Part shown: one piece after another, positions 45,336-56,480 of the stretch
Layout: every line of letters starts with the position of its first letter
Numbering within the stretch: position 1 is the stretch's first letter
NCBI GenBank assembly: GCA_963576565.1
Contig: OY755039.1
Location: forward strand, 128,844,640 to 128,908,639
Length of the DNA stretch: 64,000 nucleotides
Direction: 5' to 3'
Source of the DNA: Aspidapion aeneum
Lineage: Eukaryota > Arthropoda > Insecta > Coleoptera > Brentidae
The notes under the pieces: model-generated
Told to the model about the DNA's origin: nothing
Database searches by the model: none
What the model saw: the letters and a program-made list of their open reading frames with translations, nothing else
Program-made: the position numbers and the translations under genes

Positions 45336-46828
45336 ACAGGGGCCTAGTATGTGACAGTGGTACTGTCATCTCAATTAGCCAAGGCTTAAATGTTGTGGGC
45401 TACCAACTTAGGCTACAACTTATATAAATTATAAAAAGATTAAATATTATTACTTATTTGTTCTCGAAAGGGAATTTGACGGTTCTTGGAGGAAATAAAT
45501 GCTATAAACGTTTTTCTCAAATGTATAACCAATGTAGGAAAATCATACATACCTTTTTAATTTTCTTCTTGTAGCTTCACACTTTCACTTCTTATATTTA
45601 TCAATTGAATATCAACTTTTTACTACTATTAAGCTTTTGTATTCAAATATTTACACTTCTTAAACTTTTAGGTTTTATAAACCTTTTGCATATTTGTTGT
45701 AAATATATATATTTATCAGCATTTTAAACGTTGATTGAATGAGTGAAACTATTCAATCAACTGTTTAATTTACTTAATATTACTGTTTAAGCTTGGGATA
45801 TATTGTTGAAGAAAAATGCCGATTTTAGGGCAACGAATGGTTTGTATTTTGATGTTAAAAAACCATAAAACAGTTAAGCACATTATTTCAAAACACTGGA
45901 AACAGTAATAATTAATAGCTTTAAAATTAATAAACTCCAAAAGAAAAGACTAAAATAATTATGAATAATAAAGATAACAGCGTATACAAAGTTAAAATAA
46001 TTGATAAATTTCCCCAGTTGAAAGAAAAAAAGAAATGTGAACGAAGGCGTAACGACTTTCGAAAGTTTCAGTACCCTGCTCTCTAGGCGTTCTTAGCTTG
46101 CCGCTGGCTGATTGGTCTAAAATCTAAGCTTTCTTTAACGGTTTTCTTGTCCAAGACAAGCCACTCTGCTCTACAGACATTCTTGGTTGCCGTGGTCTGA
46201 AACTTAAGCTCTCTCGCATTGGCGAGAAAGACAAAGAGACAAAATACCACCGCAATTCAAAGATGCGTGGACTCAGAAAATCGATAAAGTTAAAATCATA
46301 CAGTGTGTTTTTTAAAAGTTGAAAATAGTAGCCAAACTTTGTTTCCAGTTACAAAATATGAATTATTTTGAGGTTAGTGGCTCAAAGGACATATTAGCCG
46401 AATACAACTTTTATTAAAATACAGCGAACCTGAAAATATGCCAAAAAAACAAGTCGCCGGAGTTGCCATAAATTTTACTTAATCTTAACCTAGTCTTGCA
46501 TATAATTAATGCTTGTTGATGACAAAAACAATATTTAATTAAAAATATTTAAAAACTTATAAGTGGCAAAAATACCATTTATATTGAAATCCCGTTTTGT
46601 TACATTTTCCTTTATTACTCACTTTAGACGCACCCATTTTTCTAATTTGTATCGATGGATTATTTTACTAAAATAAAATTTTGAAACTTGGCAAATTTTC
46701 TTCAATTTTTTTATAGACTTCCTTTTTAACTGCTAACGATACAATCTGCTTATGACCTTTTTAGTTCAGGTAATGATATATTTTTTGGGATGCAATTTTC
46801 CTTGTACCCTTTCTAGTGCTTAATGCAG
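45336..46828. other. gene-less stretch
   Basis: No gene. An imperfect duplication of a CTCTGCTCTAC..TTCTTGG..GCCG..CTAAGCT phrase lies at about 46075-46130 and 46160-46215. Confidence 0.5.
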
Positions 46829-46891
46829 TAGCACACCCTGGAATATATCTTGGGGAGCGGGCGCCGAGTTCCCCTCCTTGGGTGCGCCCAT
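46829..46891. mobile_element. MITE family 3, copy 1 (short)
   Basis: AGCACACCCTGGAATATATC begins the element, and GGGTGCGCCCATGC closes it. It is only ~63 bp, so it is internally deleted relative to the copy at 48272-48411. Confidence 0.6.
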
Positions 46892-47814
46892 GCTTAATGG
46901 GTTATTTTTACGAGAAAATATATAAGCTTTGATAAACCTAATACTTCAGCTAAACCTAGGTGAAAAATTGTGCCGCATTTTCACATTAATAAAAAGTATT
47001 TAATGACCTCTATTAACAACAACTAAAAATCGATTTTTAGTTTTCATTTTATTATTTCTCTTTTGTTCGCGTCCCGGTCAAAACATGATTGAGTTCAGCT
47101 GTGTTCGATGCTGTGTATTTCCTTGGTTCAATAAACCGCAGTAAAGTGTACTTGAACGTATCAATTAAACAAACAACCGTTTGATTACTTTCAGCAGTAA
47201 GCAATAAATTGAGACAGATTCTAAACACGGATTTTTACGTCTGGCTCTTGCTGCACCTATCGCAATAAAAACAAACATATATATGGAACTAAGTACCAAG
47301 TGCTCCAGCCTTCTTTGCCTTTGGCTTTTGTGAGTTTATTATTTGTGGGGTGTTTTTTTTTAAACGGCCAAAATACGAAATTTCATATCATGCACTCAAG
47401 AATAAATATTTGTTCCAAGTTTTCGAGTAGTAGAAAATTTTAAGGACCAACGCGCATTACTCAAAAACTATCTACCCGATTTTAATGAAATTTGGATTGG
47501 GTTTTGGCTCAAGATGGTCTCATTCATAATTGTAAATAAATCGATCCATGACGGATCTGACACCTTCCTAGCTGGCCGATTACACTGGTCTGCAAAAAAA
47601 AATTCTTGAGCCCTGGAATTATTTCCTCTGATTCTTAAGTAAGACGACGCCCTGAATCCAAATATATCTTGCTTTTTTTTCTACCACCCACCATTTTTGA
47701 GGGAGCAGCCTTTTTTCCTATTTTGATCATCTTAATTATTGTCGAATAATTATCGACATAAATTTAAATTTTTAATTAAGAGAGTTATTTTAGTTTCAAA
47801 CAATAATAAACACA
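46892..47814. other. gene-less stretch
   Basis: Nothing recognised except a LINE-tail-like phrase at 47470-47580 (TGAAATTTGGATTGG, ACACCTTCCTAGCTGG). Confidence 0.45.
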
Positions 47815-48004
47815 TGGGCGCACACCGGCGGGGGGGGGGCTGGTTCGGTTTGGTTCGGGGGTTTGGGGCCCGCCTCCCCCAAGCCTTAATTTTTTTTACA
47901 TATATTTCACATATTTCATAAAAAACACAAAAAATAGCTTAAAATTCGACATCATGAGACTATAGAGGCGTCGGACCCCCCAAGACATATTCCTGGGTGC
48001 GCCA
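47815..48004. mobile_element. MITE family 3, copy 2 (inverted)
   Basis: TGGGCGCACACCGGCGGGGG at the left, and TCGGACCCCCCAAGACATAT then TCCTGGGTGCGCCAC at the right. The AT-rich centre shares AAAAAATA blocks with copy 3. The plus-strand frame at 47739-47921 is not coding. Confidence 0.65.
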
Positions 48005-48271
48005 CTTTTTTTATTATGTAAAACATAGTGGAGGATCAATGCATGTAAGTCCAATGCGAGAATTGAGTTCGCGCCCGTTAGCCCTGAAATAAGCAGTTAG
48101 ATTCCTTACATACGCGTTTCACAGTGCGGCTTCGGTAAAGGATATTGCAACGGCCGTTAAAACTATACAGTTGTGTGATTGTATAGTGTTTTTTGATTAA
48201 CAAAAAGTTTTCTTTAGAAAGTTTTAATGAAAAGATAAATCTGTATCATAAATAACGGTAGGCTAAAGCAG

Positions 48272-48411
48272 TAGCGCACCCAGGAATATGTCTTGGAGGG
48301 GCGAGACCCCATAATGCCTTTTTTATCCTATTTTTTTTAAATAAAAATATCTAAAAAATCCTTGAGCTTCGGGATGGGGCGGGCGCCGAGGCTCCCCTTT
48401 GGGTGCCCCAT
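48272..48411. mobile_element. MITE family 3, copy 3
   Basis: AGCGCACCCAGGAATATGTC, then TTGGAGGGGCGAG, an AT-rich centre, then GGGCGCCGAGGCTCCCC and GGGTGCCCCA. About 140 bp. Confidence 0.65.
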
Positions 48412-48540
48412 GGCTACAAGAAATTAAAGTTTACAAAAAACCAAAACCGATTGAAAAATACAAATAAGCAAGTTTTAAAAAATTGCTTCCCTTGTGGTAT
48501 ATTTCACCGCACGCCCATGCGTTTGTGCATTCACCTTAAA

Positions 48541-49068
48541 TAAATTTAGGAAAAAAAACTTTTTGAAAACAAGCTTTTATAAAATGGACTAAAAAGCATA
48601 AAATAATTTTTTGAGTGTTCTGATATCATAATAATAAAAGCGATGGGCGTATTAAAGGAAATTTACCCGTTTTTCTTTTAGCCTTGTTAACTAGAAGTTT
48701 AGTGAAAATTCAAATTCATTATATTATAGCAGAGAAATGTAAGGGTAGATAATTTAACCCAACCCAACCCTACTCAAGCCACACTTACATTTTTCTGATA
48801 TGGATGGACATTATTACGCCTGCTTCATATTAGGCAGATTATCTGCGACCGGCAGTGTGTCGATTTATTTTGTCACATTGAAAAAGAAAAGTCGGCCCAT
48901 CATCGGTTGTGGACGATCCACCAAATGCGCATGGAAAGGCATTTACCTAATATTAAATACGCCCATCGCTTTTATTATTATGATATCAGAACACTCAAAA
49001 AATTATTTTATGCTTTTTAGTCCATGTTATAAAAGCTTGTTTTCAAAAAGTTTTTTTTTCTAAATTTA
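48541..49068. mobile_element. long inverted-repeat element, arms ~113 bp
   Basis: The left arm (48541-48654) and right arm (48957-49068) are near-identical inverses, from TAAATTTAGGAAAAAAAACT through AAAATGGACTAAAAAGCATA to AAAAGCGATGGGCGTATT. I see only one or two mismatches. The ~300-bp spacer has no gene. The open frame at 48800-49063 runs from spacer into arm and has no domain. It could be a foldback transposon. Confidence 0.75.
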
Positions 49069-49189
49069 TTTTTTAATTTTTAGATTTGTCTAAGTCTATG
49101 CATTTCAGCTAGCGCATCGATATTGCAGGGAGTCTTTCCTGTCAATTTTGAAATATCTAAGTCTTCGATGAGAAGGCCGTCCAATGATT

Positions 49190-49690
49190 TGATACTAAAC
49201 AAAATACAAACTAAAATTTTACCCTCTCTCCGTCCTCCACGTTAGGGGGGAGGTAGGCAGTCAGTGATACCACATTATTGGATTGTCATAGGAACTATAA
49301 CGTTATGCGAAATTTAAAGTTAATCGGATACGTGGAAGTAAGTTGAAAGTAATCAGAAAAACTTGAAATTAAATCGACCATTTTGAATTCGCCATATTGA
49401 ATTTTTATAATCAGATCAAAAATTCGTAATTCTCATCCTCAAAAACCCCCAGATACCAATTTTGGTGGAAATCGGACAACCTAAAGTTTTACCCCCTCTC
49501 CACCCCCCACGTTAGGGGGGAGGTAGGTACCCGATGAAACCATATTATTGTATTGTCATCGGAACTAACACGCTATGCGAAATTTGAAGTCAATCGGATG
49601 TTTGGAAGTTCTTTAAAAATGAGTTGCAAGATTTGATTACATACATACATACAGGTGAGGTTAAATAAAAGCTTGTAATAAAAAAGCGTA
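49190..49690. repeat. ~275-bp tandem duplication ending in a LINE-like tail
   Basis: TCCACGTTAGGGGGGAGGTA, TATTGGATTGTCAT, GAACTA, ATGCGAAATTTAAAGT and AATCGGAT appear at about 49233-49340 and again at 49505-49605. The end reads CAAGATTTGATTA, (CATA)n, GGTTAAATAAAAGCTTGTAA, the same tail family as 18440-18660. Confidence 0.75.
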
Positions 49691-50107
49691 ATTTTCATTA
49701 CCTACCCGATATCTAACTATACCTTCTAATAAATAGCAACCACCCTACAAATCAGCTAAGGCCGAATGCGGTCCGTACTGCGGTCTATGACGTAAGAGGG
49801 ATTATATATAATAATTTTCCCTGTTGGATGCCCGAGCGTCGTGTATGTTGGCTTGATATTACCATATACATAAACATACACACATTGCGAAATATGTCTA
49901 GGGATAGTTTAAATATAAATTTGAATTATTTTATTTAAAACTAGCCTAAAAGTAACCACCTTCGCCGATTAGCAGCACTTGTACGCGTAGTGTAGTATGC
50001 GGCTCATCCTGGCCATCCTGTAAACCTCATGGATCGAGCTGTAAAGTTAGTTGCCGGTCGTGTATTGTACGTTTTTTTTAAACCGACATGAATTCCCAAA
50101 AATATAC
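49691..50107. other. gene-less stretch
   Basis: Nothing recognised. Confidence 0.45.
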
Positions 50108-50109
50108 TA

Positions 50110-50390
50110 CAGTAGAACCCCGATTATCCGTACGCGGATTATCAGGGCTGCGGATTATCCGTGCTATGATTTTCCATCATCAAAATTGTGTTTTTGAAGT
50201 TCTATCGAAATAGCGTTATCGGAAATCACTCGACCAAAACCTTATGTAGAATTATATTTTTTGTTCTGTTATCTTTGTAGGCAATATATACATATAAACA
50301 TGTAATAAATGAATGTTCGGATTATCCGTGCTTTTCACTTATCCTTGCCTCGTCCGGTCCCGTGGAGCACAGATAATCGGGGTTCTACTG
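50110..50390. mobile_element. pogo/Tigger-type MITE, 281 bp
   Basis: The ends CAGTAGAACCCCGATTATCC and, inverted, CAGTAGAACCCCGATTATCT are classic for pogo/Tigger-group Tc1-mariner elements. TA lies on both sides (50108-50109 and 50391-50392), as expected for the target duplication. Internal GCGGATTATC repeats follow the left end. There is no transposase, so it moved with one supplied in trans. Confidence 0.9.
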
Positions 50391-50392
50391 TA

Positions 50393-51350
50393 CATTGTAA
50401 ATAGTAGATGAAATGTTACAAACATACTTTATACATGTAAATATTAAGGTATTAGAAAACGAATATATTACGTTATAATTGGCTATTTCCCAATTTAAGC
50501 TTATTTTTAATATAAAATATGAGATATTTTGCAGAGTAATAATATGGTGTCATACTAGTCATTTTTAAAATATTTTTAGTTTATTATTTTAACGATGAAT
50601 GACCTACTATACGGCACTGTAAAAAAAAAACAAAGGTGTTTCATTTTTAATGGCTTATTTTTGTATGGCATATTTGTTTGGTTATCAAACGAAAATATAA
50701 TATTTTTTTGTTCGTAGTCAAAACATTAATTTTTTCTAGCTGGTTTCGGTAACTCTCCCGAAATAGCCTGGCTAGTTACGCCATTGGGTTGATGAGTAAG
50801 TGGGAAACTAGTAGTACTATCTAAAAAAACTTTTTATGATGTCGGGCAAGAATAGTTAATTGAAAACCTAAAGCCTGAAGTGGCACATCGAGTCCCAAGG
50901 CAAAAATATCGTGTGTTGTTTACTTGGAATTTTGCTGTTGTTTTTAATCTACGAAGGATTGAAAGTATCATTTTAGTACCTCAAAAGAGGGATTAAAAGT
51001 ACACTTTTGATGTCTGTTCGGTTCGGTTCGGTTCCGTTCTTGTTGTGGTTGTCTTTAGTGCACAAAACGCATTCTAGCTCCCATGGTCTAGATATTTGTT
51101 TTCAAATGAGGGGCAGCAGTTTTTTCCTTTGCCTCAAGCAACCGAAAAGTTAGACACGCCTCTGTTCTCAGTAATTATTAATTGCAGGTACTTAAAATGC
51201 TCGGTGTTTGCTGCTGACAATTATTTTTCCAAAGGTTTTCGGGAGTATAGTAAAATTATTATGCATATGCAGTGACGTAAAAAGTTTATCAATGTGATAA
51301 ACAATAACACAAAAATAAGAAGTAACTAATAACAGCCAATATAATATACC
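50393..51350. other. gene-less stretch
   Basis: AT-rich sequence. A short GTTCG repeat lies near 51018-51036. No gene. Confidence 0.5.
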
Positions 51351-52780
51351 GGGTGGGCCAAAAAAAACCGATCAATTTTTTTTCATTATAACTTTTGAAC
51401 TGTAGAATTGATTTTAATGGGACAAACTGCACTTGATAGAGAATTAATCATGGTTTTGACTAAATATATTTTTTGTCATCTCAAAATCCAAGATGGCGGA
51501 CGAAAGTAAAATGTACCCTTCAAAGATACTCGTTTATTCTTGTGTTGCGAATATGTTTTAATAATTTTTTAAAACTAGTGAATAAGCTGCATGCTTGTCG
51601 CGCACAAGTTTTGTATAATATACGATTGCCTTGCCAATCATGTCTGCATTTATTTCTTTATAAATTTATTACTACTATACCGATTTTCATGAATTAAAAA
51701 ACATCGTAGTGAGAATTGATTGGTCTTTAAAGATTGTTATCGAATTTTAGATGGCGGACAGAATCATACTTGATTCTTCAAAATGACTTGTTTATTCTTA
51801 TTTTGCGAAGATGTTTTAGTCTTTTTTTTAATTAAAAACAAAAGTACCACTTTTCTCCCGTATAAAGAGATACAAAATCGGATTTTGTTTTAACCATTGT
51901 TTTATAAATTGTACGATTGCATTGTCATTCTTTATAAATTCATTATTACTGAACCCATTTCAGTGAAATAAAAAACATCATGATGCAAACTTTAAAGATA
52001 AATCAGTTGGCGCTATGATGTTTTTTATATCACTAAAATCGGCTCAGTAATAATGAATTTATACAGAACTGAATGCAGATAGGATTGGCAATGCAATCGT
52101 ATAATTTGTAAAACAATGGTTAAAACAAAATCTAATTTTGTGAGAACCACTTAATCGATTTTATTACTTTGTACCTTGTTAAGCGGGATAAAAGTAGTGC
52201 TTTACTATAGATTTAAAAAAAAACTAAAATATTGTTAGACAATAAGAATAAACACGCCATTTTTAAGAATCACGTATTATCCTGTCCGCCATCCTAAATT
52301 TTAAGATGGTGATAAATTTTGATCATGATCTTTAAAAATCAATCAATTCTCACCAGGATGTTTTTTATTTTATCAAAATCGGTTCAGTAGTAATGAATTT
52401 ATAAGGACATAAGTGCATAACCTGATTGGTAAGGCAATCGTATAATGTTCAAAACAATGGTTGAAACAAAAATATTATTTTAGAACCATCGAACCAATAT
52501 TGCTGATTTATACCTTTTTGTGCGTGGCAGGAATGCAGCTTTTTTACTGATTTAAATAAATAATTAAAACATGTTCGCAACACAAGAATAAACGAGCATC
52601 TTTGAAGGGTACAATTTAATTTCGTTCGCCATCTTGAATTTTTAGATGGCGGACAAAAAAAATATATTTAGTCAAAACTATGATTAATTCTCTGTCAAGT
52701 GCAGTTTGTCCCATTAAAAGCGATGGTAAAGGTCAAAAGTTATTATGAAAAAAAATTGTCCGGTTTTTTTTAGCCCACCC
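51351..52780. mobile_element. 1.43-kb foldback element with repeated ATGGCGGAC motifs
   Basis: The ends GGGTGGGCCAAAAAAAACCG and, inverted, GGGTGGGCTAAAAAAAACCG bound two ~700-bp arms. Each arm contains two direct units that each carry an ATGGCGGAC site, CTCGTTTATTCTTGTGTTGC (or a variant), and a 'same-orientation' TAAATTCATTACTACT segment. The whole is four units, two in each direction, meeting near 52030. It is non-coding, and the arms are moderately diverged. The superfamily is not identified. Confidence 0.8.
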
Positions 52781-53625
52781 CACCGCACAGTGGAACGTTT
52801 TGAAGATATAGGTGGACAACCCTTAAGCAACATTAACACTCTCAAATGCTTGATTTTTTTTGCTTTAAAATACCATAAAATCTATAAAAACATTTAGAAT
52901 TCGCAATATTGGCTACCTCTTATATAGGGTGATTCAGATTTTAACGATCTTGAGATTTGTACCTATACTGTATGTTTTTAATGAAAATTGTTTCAACAAA
53001 CAACAATAAAGTAACGGTATATATTCGCTCTAGTTTTTGCAAGAAGGAATTTACATAAAACAGTTTTGCAATATACAAGGTGTTTCAGAAAAATTGAAAT
53101 ACAGGCGTTGTAGGCGGTAAAGTTCGATCAAGAGAACATTCCGTTCTCATCCATCACTATATGAAGAGAGACATTCCTTAAACGCATTAAAAATTTTAAA
53201 GGTCTCACCCCTTACCCGAAGTGAAACGAACCCCTAAAATTATAATGGGAAATGTTTATCGGGTGGCATTATCTTTAAAGGTGTTTAATATGAGAAAATT
53301 AAAAATGTGTGTTTCCTTATTTTTTTAAAGGCTATCCAACCAGACTTTTCTTTTGAAATTTCGGGCATTTTCTGCAACAAAAATATATAACTATACAGTG
53401 GAAACACACCCACACAGGATTATGTTCTTCATACAGAATTAAGTTCTCTGCACAGTACTCGACAAAAAATAAAAAACACATAATATATGCTATGGATAGA
53501 GATAAAATTTGTGTGTATAAAAAATATTTTTATTATTACCCAAAGAAATTCATAGTTGAATGTTTTTGTTATTACCTTACAAACTAAACTGTGCTTAAGT
53601 AATTGCTCAATCTGACACGAAAAAG

Positions 53626-53628
<3 letters not shown>
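52781..53628. other. gene-less stretch
   Basis: Nothing recognised. The minus-strand frame at 53429-53629 is AT-rich and without a domain. Confidence 0.5.

Positions 53629-53708
<80 letters not shown>
53629..53708. repeat. (TA)n microsatellite, 80 bp
   Basis: Almost pure AT dinucleotides, with one slip near 53696. The true length may differ from the assembly. Confidence 0.95.
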
Positions 53709-53713
<5 letters not shown>

Positions 53714-53864
53714 AACCGCATATTAATAACTCGTTCCGTTTAAACTTAATTTTTTGTATTTTTTTAACCTTGGGGCAAATGCATTTTTATTAAGCTTGTT
53801 ACAGAGTCAAACGGTACTGTTTAGAAAAAAGGCCCACTTTTCGAGAGTTTCAAAAACCCATCAT

Positions 53865-54011
53865 AGGGCATATTCTTAAATTACGTAATCCCTCCTTCCC
53901 CTTCCGTAATGCATTTTTAAGAAAGAATACATTACAGAATCATGAAAGTATAACGCAAGCTTAATAACCCCCCTCCCCCCTTGAGCGTTACGTACTTTAA
54001 GAATGGACCCA
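53865..54011. mobile_element. MITE family 1, copy 3
   Basis: The left end AGGGCATATTCTTAAATTAC and the right end, inverted, GGGTCCATTCTTAAAGTACG. Internal GCATTTTTAAGAAAGAATAC and CCCCCTTGAGCGTTACGTA match copies at 4968 and 43101. This is the most diverged copy. Confidence 0.7.
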
Positions 54012-55610
54012 TACACATAGATACAGGGTAACTCAGATAAAATTAGTAGTAGTCGTAGTAGTGTGGGGTAGGCTCTGGCCTGGCGAACAGGCACATGAAG
54101 CGCCCTTTTCTCCAACCCTCGGGCATCATCCCCCCTACTGCGTCCTTCCTTCGCTGAGGAATCTGCCTGTCTTCTGTACAAAGGACAGAATATCAGGCCA
54201 CCTCAGATTCAAAAGGTCCTCTGTCTCAAAGATGTGTGTGGCGCTATTCCGAGTCCAATTAGTTGCTGTATATACATTTTCAAAATATTGAAAAAAACTA
54301 AAAATTGTGACTTGAAAAATTTTAAGTCCTTAAAAATATCGCTAACGTCATTTGGTTGGCCTAGTCTTATTTATTAAGTTTTCTTCAATTTTTTAAAAGA
54401 TTGCGACAATATTTTTTATTTTTTGAATAATACATTTTTAAGTTTTTGGGCATTATTTTAAAACCCCCTGTAGATATTTTTAACTTTGACACAGGATTTG
54501 ATTGGGCTCGCAATAGCGCCACTATTTTGCTTTTCAACCAATATCGTAAGTGTTGCTGTTTCAGATATTCCCATTAAGCCCTATGTACTTACTTTTAACT
54601 GGACACCCTGTAGACAAATAGACACACCAACCCATCCTGTTAGAGAAAATTGCACGAAGAATGACTAATTTAGGTTAGATAATCTCCAAAGGGCACATTT
54701 ATGAAGGTATAAAAAAATGTTTTTAAACGTAAATAATACGTTTTCTATGTTTAGAGTAGCAGGCAAACAAAATAATTAAGTACAAGTTGACGTCAAAATT
54801 TGACAAAATTTCAATACTGCGTCATAAAGTAGAGATTTCAGTTAATTAGAAAATAATAAAACTAACATCAACAAATTCTAACAAACTAAAGTTTCAGTCC
54901 AACAAAAACTATATAAAAATAAAATTTTCCTTACCAAAACACCAGCGAATTTTAAAAATCATAGAAAATAAGACGCTGCAACAATAACAGTCAAAATGCT
55001 ACCCAAGTCTTAAGGACATGTCACTCTAAAGATTTCTAGCACTTGTTGGTCTCCAGCGCCTACAAAGCCAGAAAAAACAATATTGTTTTAAAGCATTGCC
55101 CACACATAAGATTGAAATGTCTAAGCAGATCATTTTTAAGATGCAACTTTCAATGCAAATATCTTGACAACCAGAAGGGATACAAAAACAATATTTTGGA
55201 TCTAGGATATATGGAATGTTCTCTTTAATTGTGGGTAGCTGAAATGTTCATTTATAGTACTTAACCATGTCCACCTAGATTAGCCAAACGGTCCACTGTG
55301 CACCGGTATATTATATAAAGATAAAAATTCTGCTCTATCCTCGTTTTGGGTCAACAGGGTAAATATTTTTATAGAGAAATAAGGCAAGGGAAAAGAGACA
55401 ATCCTTTATTAGTATATTTTAATAGTATCTGTGGTTTACTCAATCCTTTTCGTTGCGTAGGACTGGATTAAAGTAAAGGCTTATTAGTTAGATTGCTCTC
55501 TAGTTCTACTCACTAACCTTATTTGCCCTGCTTGTTTTAGAAGTGCTAAAAAGCACTATGCAACATTAATATCACAAACTTGACGAATTTGGGTCTAGGC
55601 CAAATGGGCT
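54012..55610. other. gene-less stretch
   Basis: A GC-richer patch at 54060-54240 gives short frames on both strands but no recognisable domain. The rest is AT-rich and unremarkable. Confidence 0.5.
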
Positions 55611-56480
55611 CCGCCAAATTGGCGCCGGACCTAAAACATTTTTTATTTATACAAAAATATTTTTAAAATCGTTTACGAAATTTTTAAATAGAGCTAAATC
55701 AATTAAGTAAAGTGTTGAAATTTGTTTAACGTTTTTGTTTGTTTATTACAAAAATGGGCGTTCCAAAAAGGCGGATTTTCTTAATTATAAACCGATTTGT
55801 TTCAAACTTAAAACATTGCATTGTCACTTAATACAAATTATAATTCAAACTTGAAAAACTGAAAGTGGTGGATCCAAAATTGCGGACTTCATTTATGAAA
55901 CGATATTTATCTAATTTGATTTTGATTATGATTTTTGACTCAAACTAGAAAAAAATAATTTAAAATGGCCGATCTAAAATGGCGGATTTTCTTATTAACG
56001 GTCCGATGTGTATCAAATATAGAACTTGGCGGTTTTTCAAGTCGCTGATTATGATTGACTGAAACTTCTAAAAGGTAACCTCAAGCACAGCAAGTGTTCA
56101 AGTTTCAGAAAAATTGGTTTATAAATAAGAAAATCCTCCATTTTGAATCCTCCATTTTAATTTTTTTATAAGTTTGAGTCACAAATCAGCGGCTTTAAAT
56201 ACCGTCATGTATTTTATAAATGGGCAAATCCGTCATTTCGGATCCGCCATTTTGATTTTTTTAGGGTTGAGTAAAAAATTGTATTAAATGGTCTTCAGAA
56301 ACGTAATATTTCAAGTTTGAATAAAAAATCCGCCATTTTGGATTCGCAATCCGCAACAATTTCAAGAAAATTGTGTAAAGGATTTTAAAGATTTCTTTGT
56401 ATAAATAATATATTATGTTTTTCGTCTGCACTTTTTATTGAAAAAAACAATGTTTTAGTCCGGCGCACTATGGTCCGAGG
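55611..56480. mobile_element. ~870-bp foldback element with AATGGCGGAT motifs
   Basis: The ends contain GGCGCCGGACCTAAAACATT and, inverted, TGCGCCGGACTAAAACATTG. Each half has repeated AAAATGGCGGATTTTCTTA-type phrases: direct at 55765, 55870 and 55975, and inverted as ATCCGCCATTTTG at 56140-56340. The centre lies near 56060. It is the same design as the 51351-52780 element, but the sequence differs. It is non-coding. Confidence 0.65.
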
